In this document: positions 11,041-24,253 of the stretch, in pieces
How the letters are laid out: each line of letters starts with the position of its first letter
Position numbering within the stretch: position 1 is the first letter of the stretch
Source of the DNA: Serinus canaria
Taxonomy: Eukaryota; Chordata; Aves; Passeriformes; Fringillidae
NCBI RefSeq assembly: GCF_022539315.1
Contig: NC_066332.1
Coordinates: 4,545,001-4,609,000, forward strand
Length of the DNA: 64,000 nucleotides
Direction of reading: 5' to 3'
Position numbers and translations under genes: made by a program
Notes under the pieces: model-generated
Databases searched by the model: none
What the model saw: the letters and a program-made list of their open reading frames with translations, nothing else
What the model was told of the DNA's origin: nothing

Positions 11041-14000
11041 TGGAGAGGGCGGCCGGCAGTGAGCGCCTGTGCTGTACCCGTCCTTGAGGGTGTTTGACAC
11101 TGGCATGGGAAGAAAGGAAACCTTGTTTTCCAAGAACTCTGCTCTTTCTCAGCTTGATAAGCATTTAAAATAAAAGCTGCACAATTGGAATTGGCAGAGC
11201 ATCCTCATTCTTTTGTCTGTCTGTTTATTTTTTTCCCCTCATCCCTCGACATGTGTGCTACAGCCCAGGGTTACTACACCCCGTGGAACCACAGGCCTGG
11301 AGCTCTGCAGGCGCTCGCCGAGCTCTGCCCACCCCCGGCCTGGCTCTTTGAAGCCTGGCAGAGCAACAGAGATCCAGCCCCGACCCTGGCAGCCTCCTGA
11401 TGGCCAGGGCACTGAAGTCTCTGACAAAACGTGTGTTCTCAGCCCCTTTTGGCTCCCCCTTTGCTCGCAGGGCAGCAAACCCAGGGCTGCGCCTGGAGCC
11501 GGAGCGGTGGTTTGGAATCAGGCTGTGACTGCACTATATGGACCCGATACTTCGGTATTTATAGGCTTGGTTGGAGCAGCTTGAGCGTGGCCAACGGAGC
11601 GGGAGCGGCTTGAGGGCCGACGCTCATCCCAGCAGAGGGTGATTGGAGAACTCCCCGCTCCGCGAGGACGGAAGAGCCAAGCCCCTCTGCACACATGTCA
11701 CGCGCGGTTACTGCCGGCTGAATCACACCAGGGAGTTACTTCAGGCTACTAGCCCTGCTTGTTGCTTTGGTGTGAGTTACTCGGGGCGTTCCTTCAGGTC
11801 CGTAGTGCTTGTTTTTTGCTTGGCAGCCTCGGGGCCGGGACCTGGTGTAACCGTTTCCCAAGGAATATTTTTGGTTTGAAAACTGAAGGTCAGCAGTTCG
11901 CGAAGGCTGCGCTCGCAGCCAACTCTGTGGTTCGCTTTGTGCCACCGGGCCAGCAGCACTTGAAATCCTGATCAATTGATCTGCAACAATATGAAACCAC
12001 GAAGGGTGACTGCCAGTTAAAACTCCCCGTCTCGCCCCATTTTCCCCACCCAAAGTGTCTTTCTGCCCATATCCCCTTTCTTGCCGCCTGTCTCCCTCCC
12101 TCCCTTTCGGCTGTGTATTGGAGTTTTTGTCTATCTTTTTCCATCTCTCTGTCTCTTTTCATAACAGTTTTTAATAATGTTTTAGTTAGTTCCAGCCTTT
12201 TCCCTCAATGGATCCCATTGGAAAATGCATTTGAAAGGAAACAGTTATACACTTCCCTTCCTTTGAAACTCTGTTGGCACCTTTTCCAGTGCAGTAAACC
12301 ATACAACATGGATTTTCAAAGTTTCCAAACACAGACATGCTGGCGTTAAATTTATGAAAAAATATTTTATTCGGCTGTATAGTAACTATGAGTCTCTGAG
12401 CTGCTGGTCACAGTGAAATCGAAGCTCGCTTTGGAACTGCAACAGGTTTTCAAATCTCTGCAGGAAACGGCGCTGGAGCCTGCAGCTCCCTTGTGTCCTC
12501 CTGCCAGGAGACGCAGCAGCAAACAAAAGGGGTGCTGGGGCACCCCACGGTGAGCCCACCAACCCCCAGCACAGCCTTTCCGTCTGTATGGCCAACAGTA
12601 GCTGCAGGGAATATCACAGTTGTGCCAGTCCTATCTCAAATCATGGGGGAAAAGAGGAATTTGGCATAAAAGCGTGATGTGTTTGAATGTGGAGGGTTCA
12701 GGCTCTTTAGCTGCCGAGTGCCGTGGCGGCGGCTCCATCGCCTGTGTGAGCCTGCACGTGCACTGGGAGCCGAGGCTCCGGCTCCGTGTGAGTTGTTGGA
12801 GCACTGAGATCATATTTTCTAACAGGGGGGCTCGGATGTTGAACTTCCTGGAATGGTTTCTCTGCGTGCTGTGGGTTTGTGCCTGTGGTCACGGCCCTTC
12901 CCGCAGGGAATCGCTCGCTCGACACCTGAGAACCTCCCTTTGCGTGGCACCGCTCGCAGCTGAACTCCTTCCAAATTTCCACAGAAGACCACAGCCCCCA
13001 GTCACCAGCAGAGGTCTGGTGGGTGAGTCTGGCTGTATCTTCGTGAGGAGCATTTTGATGGGTTGTTTCCAAACACAGCAAGCCTCAAAAGCTGTGCCCA
13101 GTGGCACTTCAGGTATGGTGTAAGGCACACAAAGCCTCCTGTGATAGACAAGGTGATGACAAAGAGATCCCAGGCTCAATTTTCCTGTTGTCCTTTTGCT
13201 TGTAAAATTTCTTTGCATTCTCATGGGAGTTTTGCAGAGAAGCCACTGAAGTCGTGCTCAGTGCCACATGGAGTGCAGAAAAAGCTACAAGATTCAGGTC
13301 TAAATAATTGGATGGTGTAAAGTCAACTGGTGTGTGCTCAAAGTGTGGGCTTGGGTGCCTTTTTTCATGTACCTCTGACAGCTACTGATGAGGAAATGAG
13401 CTTAAGGAAGAGACCAGATTTTCTAGTCCCTTGTCTGCCTACCTTGAAATGCAAGAGATGGAGTTCTCCTAAAAACAGAATCCTTCAGGAGCTGCCTTTG
13501 ATCAATCCAGAGTTACCCAGTGTCTGCAAATTCCATCCCCTCTGTGTCACCAGCCAGCCAACAAGTGAGGGACACAAAAATAGCTGAGCACATGCACTGG
13601 GAGGAGTTAAGGGGACTTCTGGATCTTCCTGGAAGTTCAGGACCAAGGCGAGGAATGGAATCAAGTTCTCCATCTTAATCCCCCAAACCATGACCTTGTC
13701 CTGCAGCCCTGAGGCTCACTGAACACATGCACATTTCAGCACATCAGAACACTCTGCAGGAGGGTCTCTGCTGCCTGTTAATTTTCTGTGTTGACTGAAA
13801 ATGGTACCTTGAGGGGAGAAAAAGTGACGTGTTGTTAGGACGGCTTTATGGTGAGTAAGTGTGATGGAGTTGACTTGAAGCTGCATAGATGCCTCCAAGT
13901 CTGGTGTTCTGAGACTTTTTTGCATGTGCAGTTTCCATAGTTTTCAGAAAAGTGAGCTCCCCTGTGGAACCAGGCTGACCTCATCTGGGATCCTTGGCTG

Positions 14001-17000
14001 GCACGTGAAGCTTGGATTCACCACACAAGGCTCTGCCACGGCAGGAATGCTGCATGTGGGATCCTCTGGGAGAGCAGCCACTGATAGTGCCAGCAGAGCA
14101 GTGAGGGGGCTGGAGAAGCGGCTGCTGTGCTGTGCCTCACTTGTGCTGCTTCAGCCCCATTTTCCACCTGCTTTTCCCTCTCCAGTACCTCACTGGCTTG
14201 GTTTATTCTTCTGTCCAAGCAGGTGAACTGGCTGCTGCTGTGGTTGGAGTGGCATGAGAGAGCTGTCTGATAGTGAGCACCCCCATTTCCATAGGCCCCC
14301 ACCTTGGCAAAGCAGGATGGAGATGGCAGAAGGCACACCCAGACCCCTCTGCTGTCCCCTGCCAAACTTCTGGTTCCTGCTCCAAGTGTGAAGGTGCTAG
14401 GGATTTTGCTGAAATGGTCAAAAGAATTTTTAACTTGAGAAGAACAATATATTTTCCCTAACCTCATTCTGGCAAATGGCTGAACCTTTGTAGTTGAAAT
14501 TTTCCCAATAAATTTAGCTCGAAGAAAGCTTTTGGCATGAAGGATTGCAGCCTAAATGGTTAAAGTTTGGCAAAGTTCTTAGGAGCTGAAACCAAGGTCT
14601 TATAATGGAAATTGTTAAGTAAGCATCACTGCAGGCAGAGTGGCTGGGCTGTGCCCCTCTTGGTGGGATGTCCTGGGGCTGGGGGTGTCACTGCCATCAG
14701 CCAGGGAGGCTGGAGGGACCGAGCAGGGTGAGGAGGCAGTTCAGGCTTGCAAGCATTTGATGAAGACCCTGGGATTTCCTGCTTCCCAAGAGCTGGGAGG
14801 AGGGCACGGATTTCACTTCATGTTTTGGCATTTGCTTTGCAAACACTGGGCCCTCAGGAAGCCCTAGGAAGATGAGCAGCAAAGGAGGGAATGTGCTGAA
14901 AAGGAAGCTCCACACTTTGCTGTTCCTGCCCCATCAAAGGCTCCTTTCTCTGAATGCTCCTGTCTGCAGGCACTTGCTCTCATGAGCTGTAACTGCAGGC
15001 TCAGAGCACTCACCCAGGTTCATACCCAAGGATGCCAGTTCCAGGCTGTCTGCTCACATTTTGCTGCCAAGGACATGCCCACCCCCAGCAAGAGCTTGGG
15101 GGGTGCAAAATGCTGCCTGTTATTTGCTGCTGTTATTTCTCCTTATTTGTAAACTTCCCTCAGGGCTGGAGGAAATCTCTTGGGAAGCCCTGTTCACACC
15201 TCCTCCCTGTTGTAAATAACATCTGACACAGTTCTGGCTGGGCACACACAGCTCTTGGGGGGATGCTGGTAGCTCTTGCCATGCTGCTGTGTAACCCAGC
15301 CAGGCTCCCCAGCTCCTCACTGGCTCTTTTGGTGAGGTTCATAGCTCTGGCATCTTCAAAAAGAGCTGACAGATCTGTGCAGACAGAGGATAGGCCATCA
15401 GGGGTTCTCTTTTTTCATTCTGCATCACTGCAGTGCCCCTAAAACCCTTTTCCATTTCTATCATCCGTGTTTTTTTCTTCTTTCATGCAGCATTCCCTGT
15501 TTCATCTGAACACATCCTGCTTGTGCATTTTATGGCAAATATTCCCTCCACAGGAAGAGACAGCTGGTGCCAGGCTGGTCTGGAGCTATAGATATGCTGA
15601 TGAGCTGGCATGCCAGCTTGAAGGGACACACTTCCTTATGAGCCAGCCAGGAGTTACATACATTTAGATTTGCCAGCCTTTTAGCTGCCAGACGGGTCAA
15701 ATTCACGTTGCTGTCAGTTGCTGGCAGCAGAGCCTGTGGCTCTGGGGATCTGCTGTGACACAGCTGGCACTTTGCTGTGCCTTTGTCACAAGTGCCAGCG
15801 TCAGCTCCTGCGCTCAGAGCAGCTCCAGTGAGGGCAGTGCTGAGAAATGACAGTTTCTCTGGCAATTCTCCAGGTTTGCCAGCATGGATGAGCCTGGAGG
15901 TGCCTTTGCTCCAGCTGTGATGGTCAGGGACTGGCGTGTCTCAGTGCAAATGTGACAAGTGACAACTGGGATGGATGTGCCTCCCCAGGCAGGGAGAGTG
16001 TTTCTGACTCTGTATGGGCTGTTCCACATCCCAAACTGGCTCCCACAGCCTCGCTGGGGTCAGGGGGGCAGAGCAGGATCCTGCCCTTGCTGGCTGGGTC
16101 AAGCACCCCAAGCGTGTAGGGAGAGCTCCGAAGTGCTGCTTAGTGCAAGTGGAAATGGCTTCAATCTGTGTTTTGACTGATGGGTCTTTTCAGGAAATTT
16201 CTGAGAATAACATTTCTAAAAATGGCTGCTTCTTTCCACTGATATTTCCTGGAAAAGGTTGTAGTTAATTTTAAACCACTATCCTTTTCCCTTTTCAAGT
16301 GGAAATGGCTTTGTGCTTGTCCTCAAGGCTAATGTCATTCTTTCTGACCTAGCCTGGGTTGTGTGCTGGGGAGGGACACTGTGCCATTGCCTCCTCTTGC
16401 AGGTCCCGTTGGTCTCCCAGAGCTTCAGAAATTGGGGTGCTGGGGACACTCTGTGCACGTGTCTGCTTTCCCTGTGGAAATTAATAACGTCTTATTAAGT
16501 TAGCATTATTAATAGTCGCTTCACAATGATGTTTTTTGTTGTTGACTCCTGGCCAGTCCCGAGCACACAAGAAAGCTGTCCCTAAAGTCATTCCCTAAAG
16601 CTTTGTTCATCAGGGTCAGGAAGGATATACTGAGCTGGTTATCGCACCCCAGGTGCAAGGATCCAGCCCTGCCTGGCCTTAGGGACAATCAGAGCCAGAG
16701 ACAAGCTCCTGGATCAGCCAAAGAGAGCTGGCAGCACAGAGCTGTCTGGGGCAGGCAGCCCCTTCGTGTCGGGCAGAGCATGGCTTCCCCTGTGGCTCCT
16801 GGGCAGGCTCTCTGCTTCGGGTGGGAATATGTCATTAATTTTTATACCTTCCCCTGTAAACCATCGACCCTTTTTATGATGTCATGAGGGATTCCTTAAT
16901 TTTGCAGCTGCTTCCTGGTTACGTCAGAGAAGAGCCTCCCGTCCTAGAGCCCAGCGCTGCAGTCCAGGACGGCTGGAAACAAATGAAGTGTTGAATATCT

Positions 17001-18699
17001 AATGGCTTCCACAGGGAGAGCTGCTCCATCCTCCCCAGGCCCCCGGCATTCCTCACCTCCTAGGCCTCCCTCCTTCCTTCCCTCGGACAAGTCAGGGTTG
17101 CAGAGGGAGCTGCAGGCTCCTGGGCGGCCCCAGCTGCTCTGGGAACACATGCAGTGAGTTCCCTGGTGCTGCTGCTCTGACCAAGACCCTCCCAGGGCCT
17201 TCCTGCCTCTCCACGGGGGGACATCAGTACAGGGAGGTGGTTTGGGGGCATCCAGGTTATTACTGAAATCCTGAGGTTGCTTTGGGAGGGGTCCAGCCCT
17301 GTGTGCTGCAGGTGGTGATGTTCAGCCCGGCCACAGTGCTGGAGGGGCTGGGACTGCCGTCCTGTTTGCTCAGAGTGTGGGAGCATCCTTCCAGGAAAGC
17401 TGCCCATCATTCCCAGGGTATCAGCCAGGGCTGAGCAGTGCCCGCAGGTTCCCAGGCTCTCTCGGGGGCAGATGAGTGTGTGTGTGACTCGCCAGTTCCC
17501 AGAGCTGGGAGTGCCAGTGACTCACAGCTCCCCTTCGAGGGGGTGTCGTGTTCGGGGAAATGCCCCACAGCTGTGAGCATCCCCCTCACTTTTGCTGCTT
17601 TATATTCCCGTGGTTGTGTGCGGTCTCCACCAGCCTGGGCCGGCTGCAGGGCTCTCCTCACCCATTTCCTGCAGACAGCCCCACCCCGGGGGGCTGCCCT
17701 GTAGCCCTGCCAGGGCTGTGTCTGGCCTGGTGGGAGTGACTCACCACGGGGAAAGCTGTGTCTGAGAGTGAGGGAGCAGAGGAATTGCCTTCAGGTGGTG
17801 TCAGCTCCGAGGTGACCCCAGCCCGGGTCTCTTCCCCTCAGGGCAGCAGCCAGCTGGTGAATCAGTTGTCTGTGCCTCCAGAGTTGATGTGCTGACACAT
17901 CAGGCGGGTGCCTTCGCCCCCAGCCCTGTGCTCACCGAGCTCCTGCAGCTCCTGTGTCCCTTGGCCAGCCCGTTATGTCATCCCTGGGACTGTGTCCATA
18001 GAACTGTTCGTTCTTTTGAGTGCCTTCCCATACAGTCCTTCACCCTGTCACCAGGAAAGGTGCCTTCAGCTGTTGTTCCCTGGGAGCAAAGCACATCCCT
18101 GCTGCTCTGCCAGCACTGCTCTGGGCTTCCCAGCCTGGAGCCACAGCTCAGGTGAGGAAGAGAGGCCAGCATGGAGCTGACCATGTCCCACTGGAACCCT
18201 GCTGACCCTTGGCTGAGGCAGTCTGGTTGCTTCAATCAAAGGAATCTGCTCTCCTTTGAGATTTGTTGGCTGGGATTGTTTTAAGTGTGGAAGGTTCAGC
18301 ATTCCTTGTGTTTTGTTAGCTGGGATGGGTGGATGGAGGAGCATGTCCTCTGCTTGCTTGTAAGCTTGGGGGTTCCTGTGCTCCTTTCCACCCAGACTGG
18401 GGGGACATTCAGAGCAGAACAGCTGGGCCCTCACTCCCAGCTCCTGCCCCATCCCTGTGAGCAGCCCACGTGTCCTGTGCTGGCTGTGCCCCGATTGTCC
18501 CTCGCAGGATTTCCTTCAGCACATGGCACTGGAGCAGCCACGAGAAGCTTCCTCCAGCAAATCCCTCTCCTCGTGGGCGGCTGCCCCTTGCTCTTTTCCC
18601 ATTCCCATTTCCTGTGGTTGGTCGTGTTGCCCTAATAAAGGTTTGGCACTGCTGTTTTGCACACCCTAGTGGGAGAGGGGATGTGTTTATCACTTTTCC

Positions 18700-18940
18700 T
18701 GGAGATTATCTGTTTAAGCACTCTCTGACAGTTACAATAACAAGGGCAGCGCGTTGTGTTTCCCAGCAAAAGGACACTCTCTGCTGAAAGATGTATAGCA
18801 CTAATTAGAAATACATAACATCCGGCCACATGGCAGCCTTCTCCCGGCCGCTCCATTTCCTGAGCTCAGACGACTTTGACGACAGTTGGTTTATGTTTTC
18901 CATGAATATAACGTTCTCAGAGAAACACTAATTTCTCCTC
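18700..18940. promoter_or_regulatory. Candidate conserved non-coding element
   Basis: Unique, balanced-composition sequence with dense factor-like words: an ACAAT Sox-type core near 18,735, CTAATTAG near 18,802 and a GACGACTTTGACGACAG direct repeat near 18,868. It contains CpGs and no simple-repeat decay. Assignment rests on appearance only. Confidence 0.3.
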
Positions 18941-20933
18941 GCTACAAAAGTCCCTTTTCTCTCTGCCTCTCACCCTCTCCCCCGTGGAACAGGTAGATTT
19001 ATGGCTGCAGGAGTGCTGGGTCGGGCTCTGCTGCAGGCTGGGTGGGAGCAGAGCCCACAGACCCCGGGAGGATCCAGGTAGGAGCTTGCAGAGGGCGCTG
19101 CAGCTGCTGATCCACCCAGCTCCCTGCAATCCCTGCAGGAAACTGCCTCCTGCTAGGAAAACAGCGCTCTCTGTGCAGCCCAGACCTCAGCTGGGAAAAA
19201 AACCCCTTTCCTACACGCAAAGACACAGGAGGACTCCTCTTCTTGATCTTCAGAAAAACCACCCATCGCTGGTTCTCAGTTGCTTTTGCTCTGTTCTTTC
19301 AGTCTGATGCTCATCAGCTCCCATTTTTTCCATCCCATCCCTTTCCCTCTCTCACCCTTGGGCTCTGCTTCTGCCCAGATCTCCTGGGCACCAGTTGGAG
19401 GAGCCTGGGTTTAATCTCCAGCTCAGGCACTCGTACAAGGACATTTTTACAGGAGTGCCCACCTGCTGGATGGAAGCAGGGCAGTTGCTCTGCTGCCTGT
19501 AACACAGGTGAAGGGAGGTAGGAAGACGGAGCTTGCTCTGGGAGGTGAAATCTTAGCAGGTTTTAGCTGTTGAAATGAATTCCTGTTGAGTATGGAAAAA
19601 CTGCTGTATTTCAGATGTTTATAGCTTGGCTAAGTGTGGACAGATTTCTAGTAGGACAGGAAAACTCTCTGTTAAAAAGGTTATTCTGCAGCAAAATCTC
19701 AGATCCTTGTTCCAGGATTTACAGTTGCTAGATTAGCTGAAGGAAGAGGTTGTAAGTGTTTTTTTACAAACAGGGGTAAGCCACTATCTTGTTTCCTATC
19801 CTTATTCTCACAAGTGGCTGAGCTGTTTTGGCTGAAGATTTCCTGGAGAATTCAGGCTGACACAGGCACCTAGCATGGAAACTTCAGCATAGTCTGGGCC
19901 AGCTAGAGAAAGGGGCTGACAAGTGGCAAGTGTCAGGCAGGGTGCTCAGAACTGTTGCAGCTCATGTCCTGCTGCCAGTCTGCCCTCCAGAGCTCTGACC
20001 TTCACAGGGGTCTGCAGGGCTCTCATTTATTTTTCTGGTGCAGAAAGACAGACCTTTGAGGCAAATTCAGCCTATGAAGCGTGGTGTAGTGCAAGTCAGT
20101 TATTTCAAAGTGTTTGGTGATTGCTTTAAAATGCTCTGCCTGCTCCTTCCTATCCCCATGCAGTGTTCCTCAGACTGGAGTTTTGCTGATGTTGATGTGG
20201 GGCTACAAGTGGTCAAGAAACAGCTCCAGCCTAAGGAAGCTCCCCAAAGGAGGCATTTTAGGCCAGCTCAGCTCCCTGCAGCGTGGCTCCAGGGGCTGTG
20301 TGTTGGTACAGCAGCACAGACAAGGGTGTGCATTTACCCTGAGTCAGTGTTGGCTGCGAGTGCAGGAGCCCTGACCTTAGGTTGTGGTTTAACAAGCAGT
20401 TATTGAGGCAGCAGTGCCAGCTTTGCCCACCTGCCTCTGCACCCACGCAGCACCTCTGAAGGCAGTGGCACAGCTGAGAGGTGACATTTGTGAGCCTGCT
20501 GAGCACTGTTGTTCTCAGGGTGGCTGCGCAGGCGAGAGCTGAGAGGTGACGTGACAGGAGCTGTTTATCCAGGGCTGGCATTAGCAGGGACGTTTGCTGG
20601 CTTACAAGGGGAGAGAGGTGGAGGGGGAATGTGTTGTGGTTGGTGGTGTTGGATGATTTCCTGTGGAGTGTCACTGCTGTGGCTGCTGGTAGCACGGAGG
20701 AGCCACAGCTCCAGCTACCTCAGAGCTTGTAACCTCGTGGCCCCTTCCTTTGTGTGTGATTTCTTTCCACAGCTGCCTGACACCTCCACGGTGTGCCCCA
20801 GCTGCACAGCGTGGCTGGGTGTGAATTGGGAGGGTTATCTGATTACAGCCCCATTTGGGGTTTCAGGGGAGGAAGTGGAGTGGATTTGTGGCAGCTTTAG
20901 CTGTTGGGGTGCCACTGATGCCACTTGAAGTCT

Positions 20934-20957
20934 CTGTCACCGAGCTTTCGGTGACAG
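20934..20957. repeat. Perfect 10-bp inverted repeat with 4-base loop
   Basis: The left arm ctgtcaccga (20,934-20,943) and right arm tcggtgacag (20,948-20,957) are exact reverse complements around loop gctt. It could form a stable RNA hairpin in the pre-mRNA. It is too short for a microRNA precursor and no function is known. Confidence 0.85.
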
Positions 20958-22308
20958 CCTGCGGGGGTAGGATGCAGGGTTGCCTGTGGACCTGACACTC
21001 ATTCTGCTTCACCTGCACCCACTGTGGATCTGGGGAAACAGATCTGGGAATTACAGTTTGCCCTGACTTAGGCAGTCAGGATGTCTCTGCCTGCTCTTTT
21101 TGGTCTGGGGCAGCTGGTATCTCCATTTTTACTAGTGCTGTGCAACTGCAGGGACAGAAATGACCTAAATGTCCCTCCATCCTCCAAAACCATCTCTTTT
21201 CCAATAAGTTTGTGTCTTACTGTGCATTACCAGCAGCACAGACGTAATTACCAGCTCAGCTCAGAAGTAATGGTGCCCTGTGGGCTCCAGAGCAGATTTG
21301 TTGCTCTAGCCCTCACTTCAGCATATTTTCTACAAAATGTTTTCCTCTTAGTGCCAGGCTAGGCTCAGACACTGAGTGGGTCCAGAGAGTTGGTTTGCTT
21401 ATTGCCCATCACTCAAAACATTTTACAAGTTTCTGTTTAAAACCCCAAGTGATTTGCCCTTTGATTGTACCCTCACCTTGTCTGTCTCTTGTATGTGACA
21501 GGGGTAGCGTAGCCTGGGGTTTGTCCCCACATCCTCTGTTAGCCCTGGCCACTGGCTCCCAGCTCGGGGCAAGCCAAAGCTCCCAGTCTCCCGAGGAAAG
21601 TGGTGAAAAGGCACACAGAGAAAGTTTCTCCTGATTTATGGTGCTTTCCTCTTTTGTCCTACAATTAAGCTCTTAAGAGCCTTTGCTGGTGCATGTTCAG
21701 GGGTCTTGAACAAGCACCCACCTGGATGTTTGTCTTTCTCTGCTGGAGGAGTCTGCTGGGAATGAGGCTGATGAGCTCATCTGGTGAATGAACTTTGAGG
21801 ACTGGGGGAGTTTTGTGCATTTTATGAGTTTAATGATGAGCTGACAACATCCATGGTAGCTGAGCTGGAACTGTGTGACAGCAGCCCTTTCAGTGTGGGT
21901 GTCCTAATGCTCTTACCTGCACAGTGGGCAGCTTTGCAGGCTGTACCAAGGCTGAGCATTGTTGGGGTACATCAGGGCACTGTGGCTTTATGAGCTGGTG
22001 GGCACACAGTTCGTGTTTGCAGCAGCACAAGATGTTTGATGGACAGCTGTACCTGCCACAGCTGTCTCCTCAAGTGCAGGAGACTTTTTACTGTATTTTG
22101 GCTGTTAAATGTTGTATGGGGAATTTGCAGTCTGCAACAAGAGCTGCTGGTGGCAGTGGGAAGGGCTGGGACCAAGCCCGGCCACGGCCACCACAGAGCA
22201 CTAGTCCAGCTTTTGGAGCCAATCTCTGAAATACACCCTGAAATATGGGATGCTCATCACCTTCATCAGAAGCACTGCAGCAGATGTTTTAAACTTTGTC
22301 TGTTTTGT

Positions 22309-22365
22309 GGGGGGGGGGGGGGGGTGTCAGGATGTAGCTTTTGCACCAGCTCAGTTTGGGGGGGG
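22309..22365. repeat. G16 and G8 runs
   Basis: A run of 16 G residues (22,309-22,324) is followed by a run of eight (22,358-22,365), then a short GGGTCACT direct repeat. The G runs could form a quadruplex in the + strand DNA and in the SMG6 pre-mRNA. Long G runs are also prone to sequencing length errors. Confidence 0.9.
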
Positions 22366-22866
22366 TCACTGGGTCACTGTGAGCGCAGTGCCTGGAGTCC
22401 CAGGGGCTGCCCACTCAAAGTGTGGAGGTCCATGCTGAAATGCCCAGAGATTTTCACCACCCAGGGGACTTGCCAGATTCAGATGTGGCAGCTGGACCAC
22501 TGTGGTCTTGTTGTGTGTCCATTTAAGACAAGAAGGGAAGACTCTCACAGCATCTCACCCGAGTGCAGGGGGAGGGAGCATGGGGAAGATGACTGCAATT
22601 TCTTGGACTGGACTGTGGCCAGAGCACTGGGACTAACACTCTTAATTGTGGGAAAGGCTTCATGAAAGAGATTTACTGTCCCAGAGTGGTCACATCTTTA
22701 GTTTTATGTTTCCTCCGAAAGCTGACAGCCCCTGTAGTTCTGCACTTCCTTCCATTGCTCTGCGGCACCAGCTCAGCCTGGCTCTGTGAGCAGAGCACCC
22801 TCTTTCAGCTACCAGGTGCCTTTGGTGCTACCCTGGGTTAGCCTCCACACTGGGTGCTGAACTCAC

Positions 22867-22887
22867 TGACAGCTGTAAGAGCTGTCA
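22867..22887. repeat. 8-bp inverted repeat, 5-base loop
   Basis: tgacagct and agctgtca flank gtaag. This is a small perfect hairpin of the kind expected by chance a few times in a window this long. Confidence 0.6.
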
Positions 22888-24136
22888 ATCCAGCCTTCAG
22901 ATGTTCCTCCTTATTTTTCCTGTATTTTCTCGGTGTGTTCTTGTCTTGTATGTTTTTAACCTCCTACCCCACTCCTCTGAAATGATCTGTCCTTAAAACC
23001 CCACTGTTAATTCCATGCACCTCAGGTGTTTTGCTAGTCCCTGCTTAAATGTGCTCAGTGTCTTGCTCAAATCCTCTTGCTGTTTGCTCAAAATCCCTGC
23101 TCTGCCACATCTGGGCAGTTGAGCTCCCAACACCTCTGTGCTGATGTCTCCAGCAGAGGTGTCTGGGAGCTGGAGGACTCTGGGGGCTCTCCCTTCTTTA
23201 CTCAGCCCTGGGACTTCACTCACCCATTCAGAGTCAGTAGCTGTGAGTTTGTAGAAATCCTCTGCCTGGCTTGGGGCAGCTGTTCTCAGGTGGAAGCTCT
23301 GATGCTGCAGTAAGCCAACGAGGAGCATCCTGCACAGAGCAAGCAGCACTGATGGGTAGGAACCCAGTAAGTGTGTGGGTTCTCCCCAGCCAGCCACTCC
23401 CACATCCTGGGAGGATGTGGATGGGGAGTAGAGGGAGTTGGGAGGGCAGAGGCTTCCCTTAAGGCTTAAACCCCTCTGAGAGCTCTGGGGCAGGCTGGCA
23501 TGTCCCACAGCACTGTTGGCCTCCCCAGCCTAACCCAGGCTGGCTCCAGGCAGTTCCCTCGAGCCAGCTCCCCACTGCTCTCAGCAGCCTCAGAAGTGGT
23601 TTCTGGCTGGGTGTAGATGTGCTGGGGGGATTTGCTCTCACTCTGAGCCAGCTCTCTTTGGAAGAGCTGTGGTCATGTGGCATCTCCTTGAGTAACAGTT
23701 CCAATTAAGCTCTCTTGACAAGCTGTTGTGTGACTGTGAAACTAATGGGAGGAGCCCCCTCCTCAGCTGCTGAGGTTAAGACTCCAGCAGGGACAGAGAT
23801 CAAACATGCAGCTAATTACCCTTTTAACACTTAAACATCCCCTCCTCCTCAGGGGAAGGCATCAGCCCCAGCAGCAGCTTCTGTGCTGGGAGCCCTGAGT
23901 GCCAGCATGGTCCCAGCTGGCTCAGCACATGCCATGGGGTTGGGCATGGTGTGGGCAGGGTGGCTGCAGCCTCTTCCCTCTCCAGCTACTCACCACCTTT
24001 TTCCTCCCTACATGGAACAATTATGTCTGGGACAGGTGTAAATTAGGGAATTGCTCACTCCTGCCCTTCATGGGATGCAGAAAGGGAGGCTGTGAAGGTG
24101 AAACCAGATGTGACCCAAACCCTCTGTGTCTCCTAG

Positions 24137-24253
24137 AGTGCATCTCTGAGGATTGTCGCTCCGTCATCCAGGAACAGGCCACGGCCCTGGGGCTCTCCAT
24201 GTTTGCCCTCCTGGTGAGGAGGTGCACCAACCTGCTGAGGGAATGTGTGCCAG
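24137..24253 (+). CDS. SMG6: SMG6 coding exon B
   Basis: This 117-nt exon has the same phase at both ends, so skipping it would keep the frame and remove 39 residues. The bases AG 24,137-24,138 join G316 to give GAG (Glu). Then 38 codons read [19 protein letters not shown] and on through [19 protein letters not shown]. The final G 24,253 starts a valine codon completed in exon C. The match to SMG6 is strong ([16 protein letters not shown]). The segment is a long amphipathic helix of the helical EST1 domain. The acceptor tract is ctctgtgtctcctag and the donor is CCAG|gtaagg, a near-consensus site. Confidence 0.96.

Larger units (their letters stand above)
317..24136 (+). other. SMG6: SMG6 intron between exons A and B (23.8 kb)
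   Basis: This phase-1 intron runs from donor gtacca to an acceptor tract ending tcctag. By region: 317-8,690 is mixed-composition sequence with AT-rich, TAAT-containing blocks near 1,340-1,460 and 7,735-7,935. 8,690-9,110 and 10,370-10,720 are CpG-rich. 9,420-9,840 is an AT-rich block ending in a TG repeat. 10,249-10,286 and 10,884-10,952 hold microsatellites. 11,000-18,600 shows nothing definite beyond AT-rich patches near 12,160-12,400 and 16,470-16,930. 18,700-18,940 resembles a conserved element. 20,934-20,957 is a small hairpin, and 22,309-22,365 carries long G runs. The rest shows no recognisable feature. Open frames here have no recognisable family and are regarded as chance. Confidence 0.9.
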
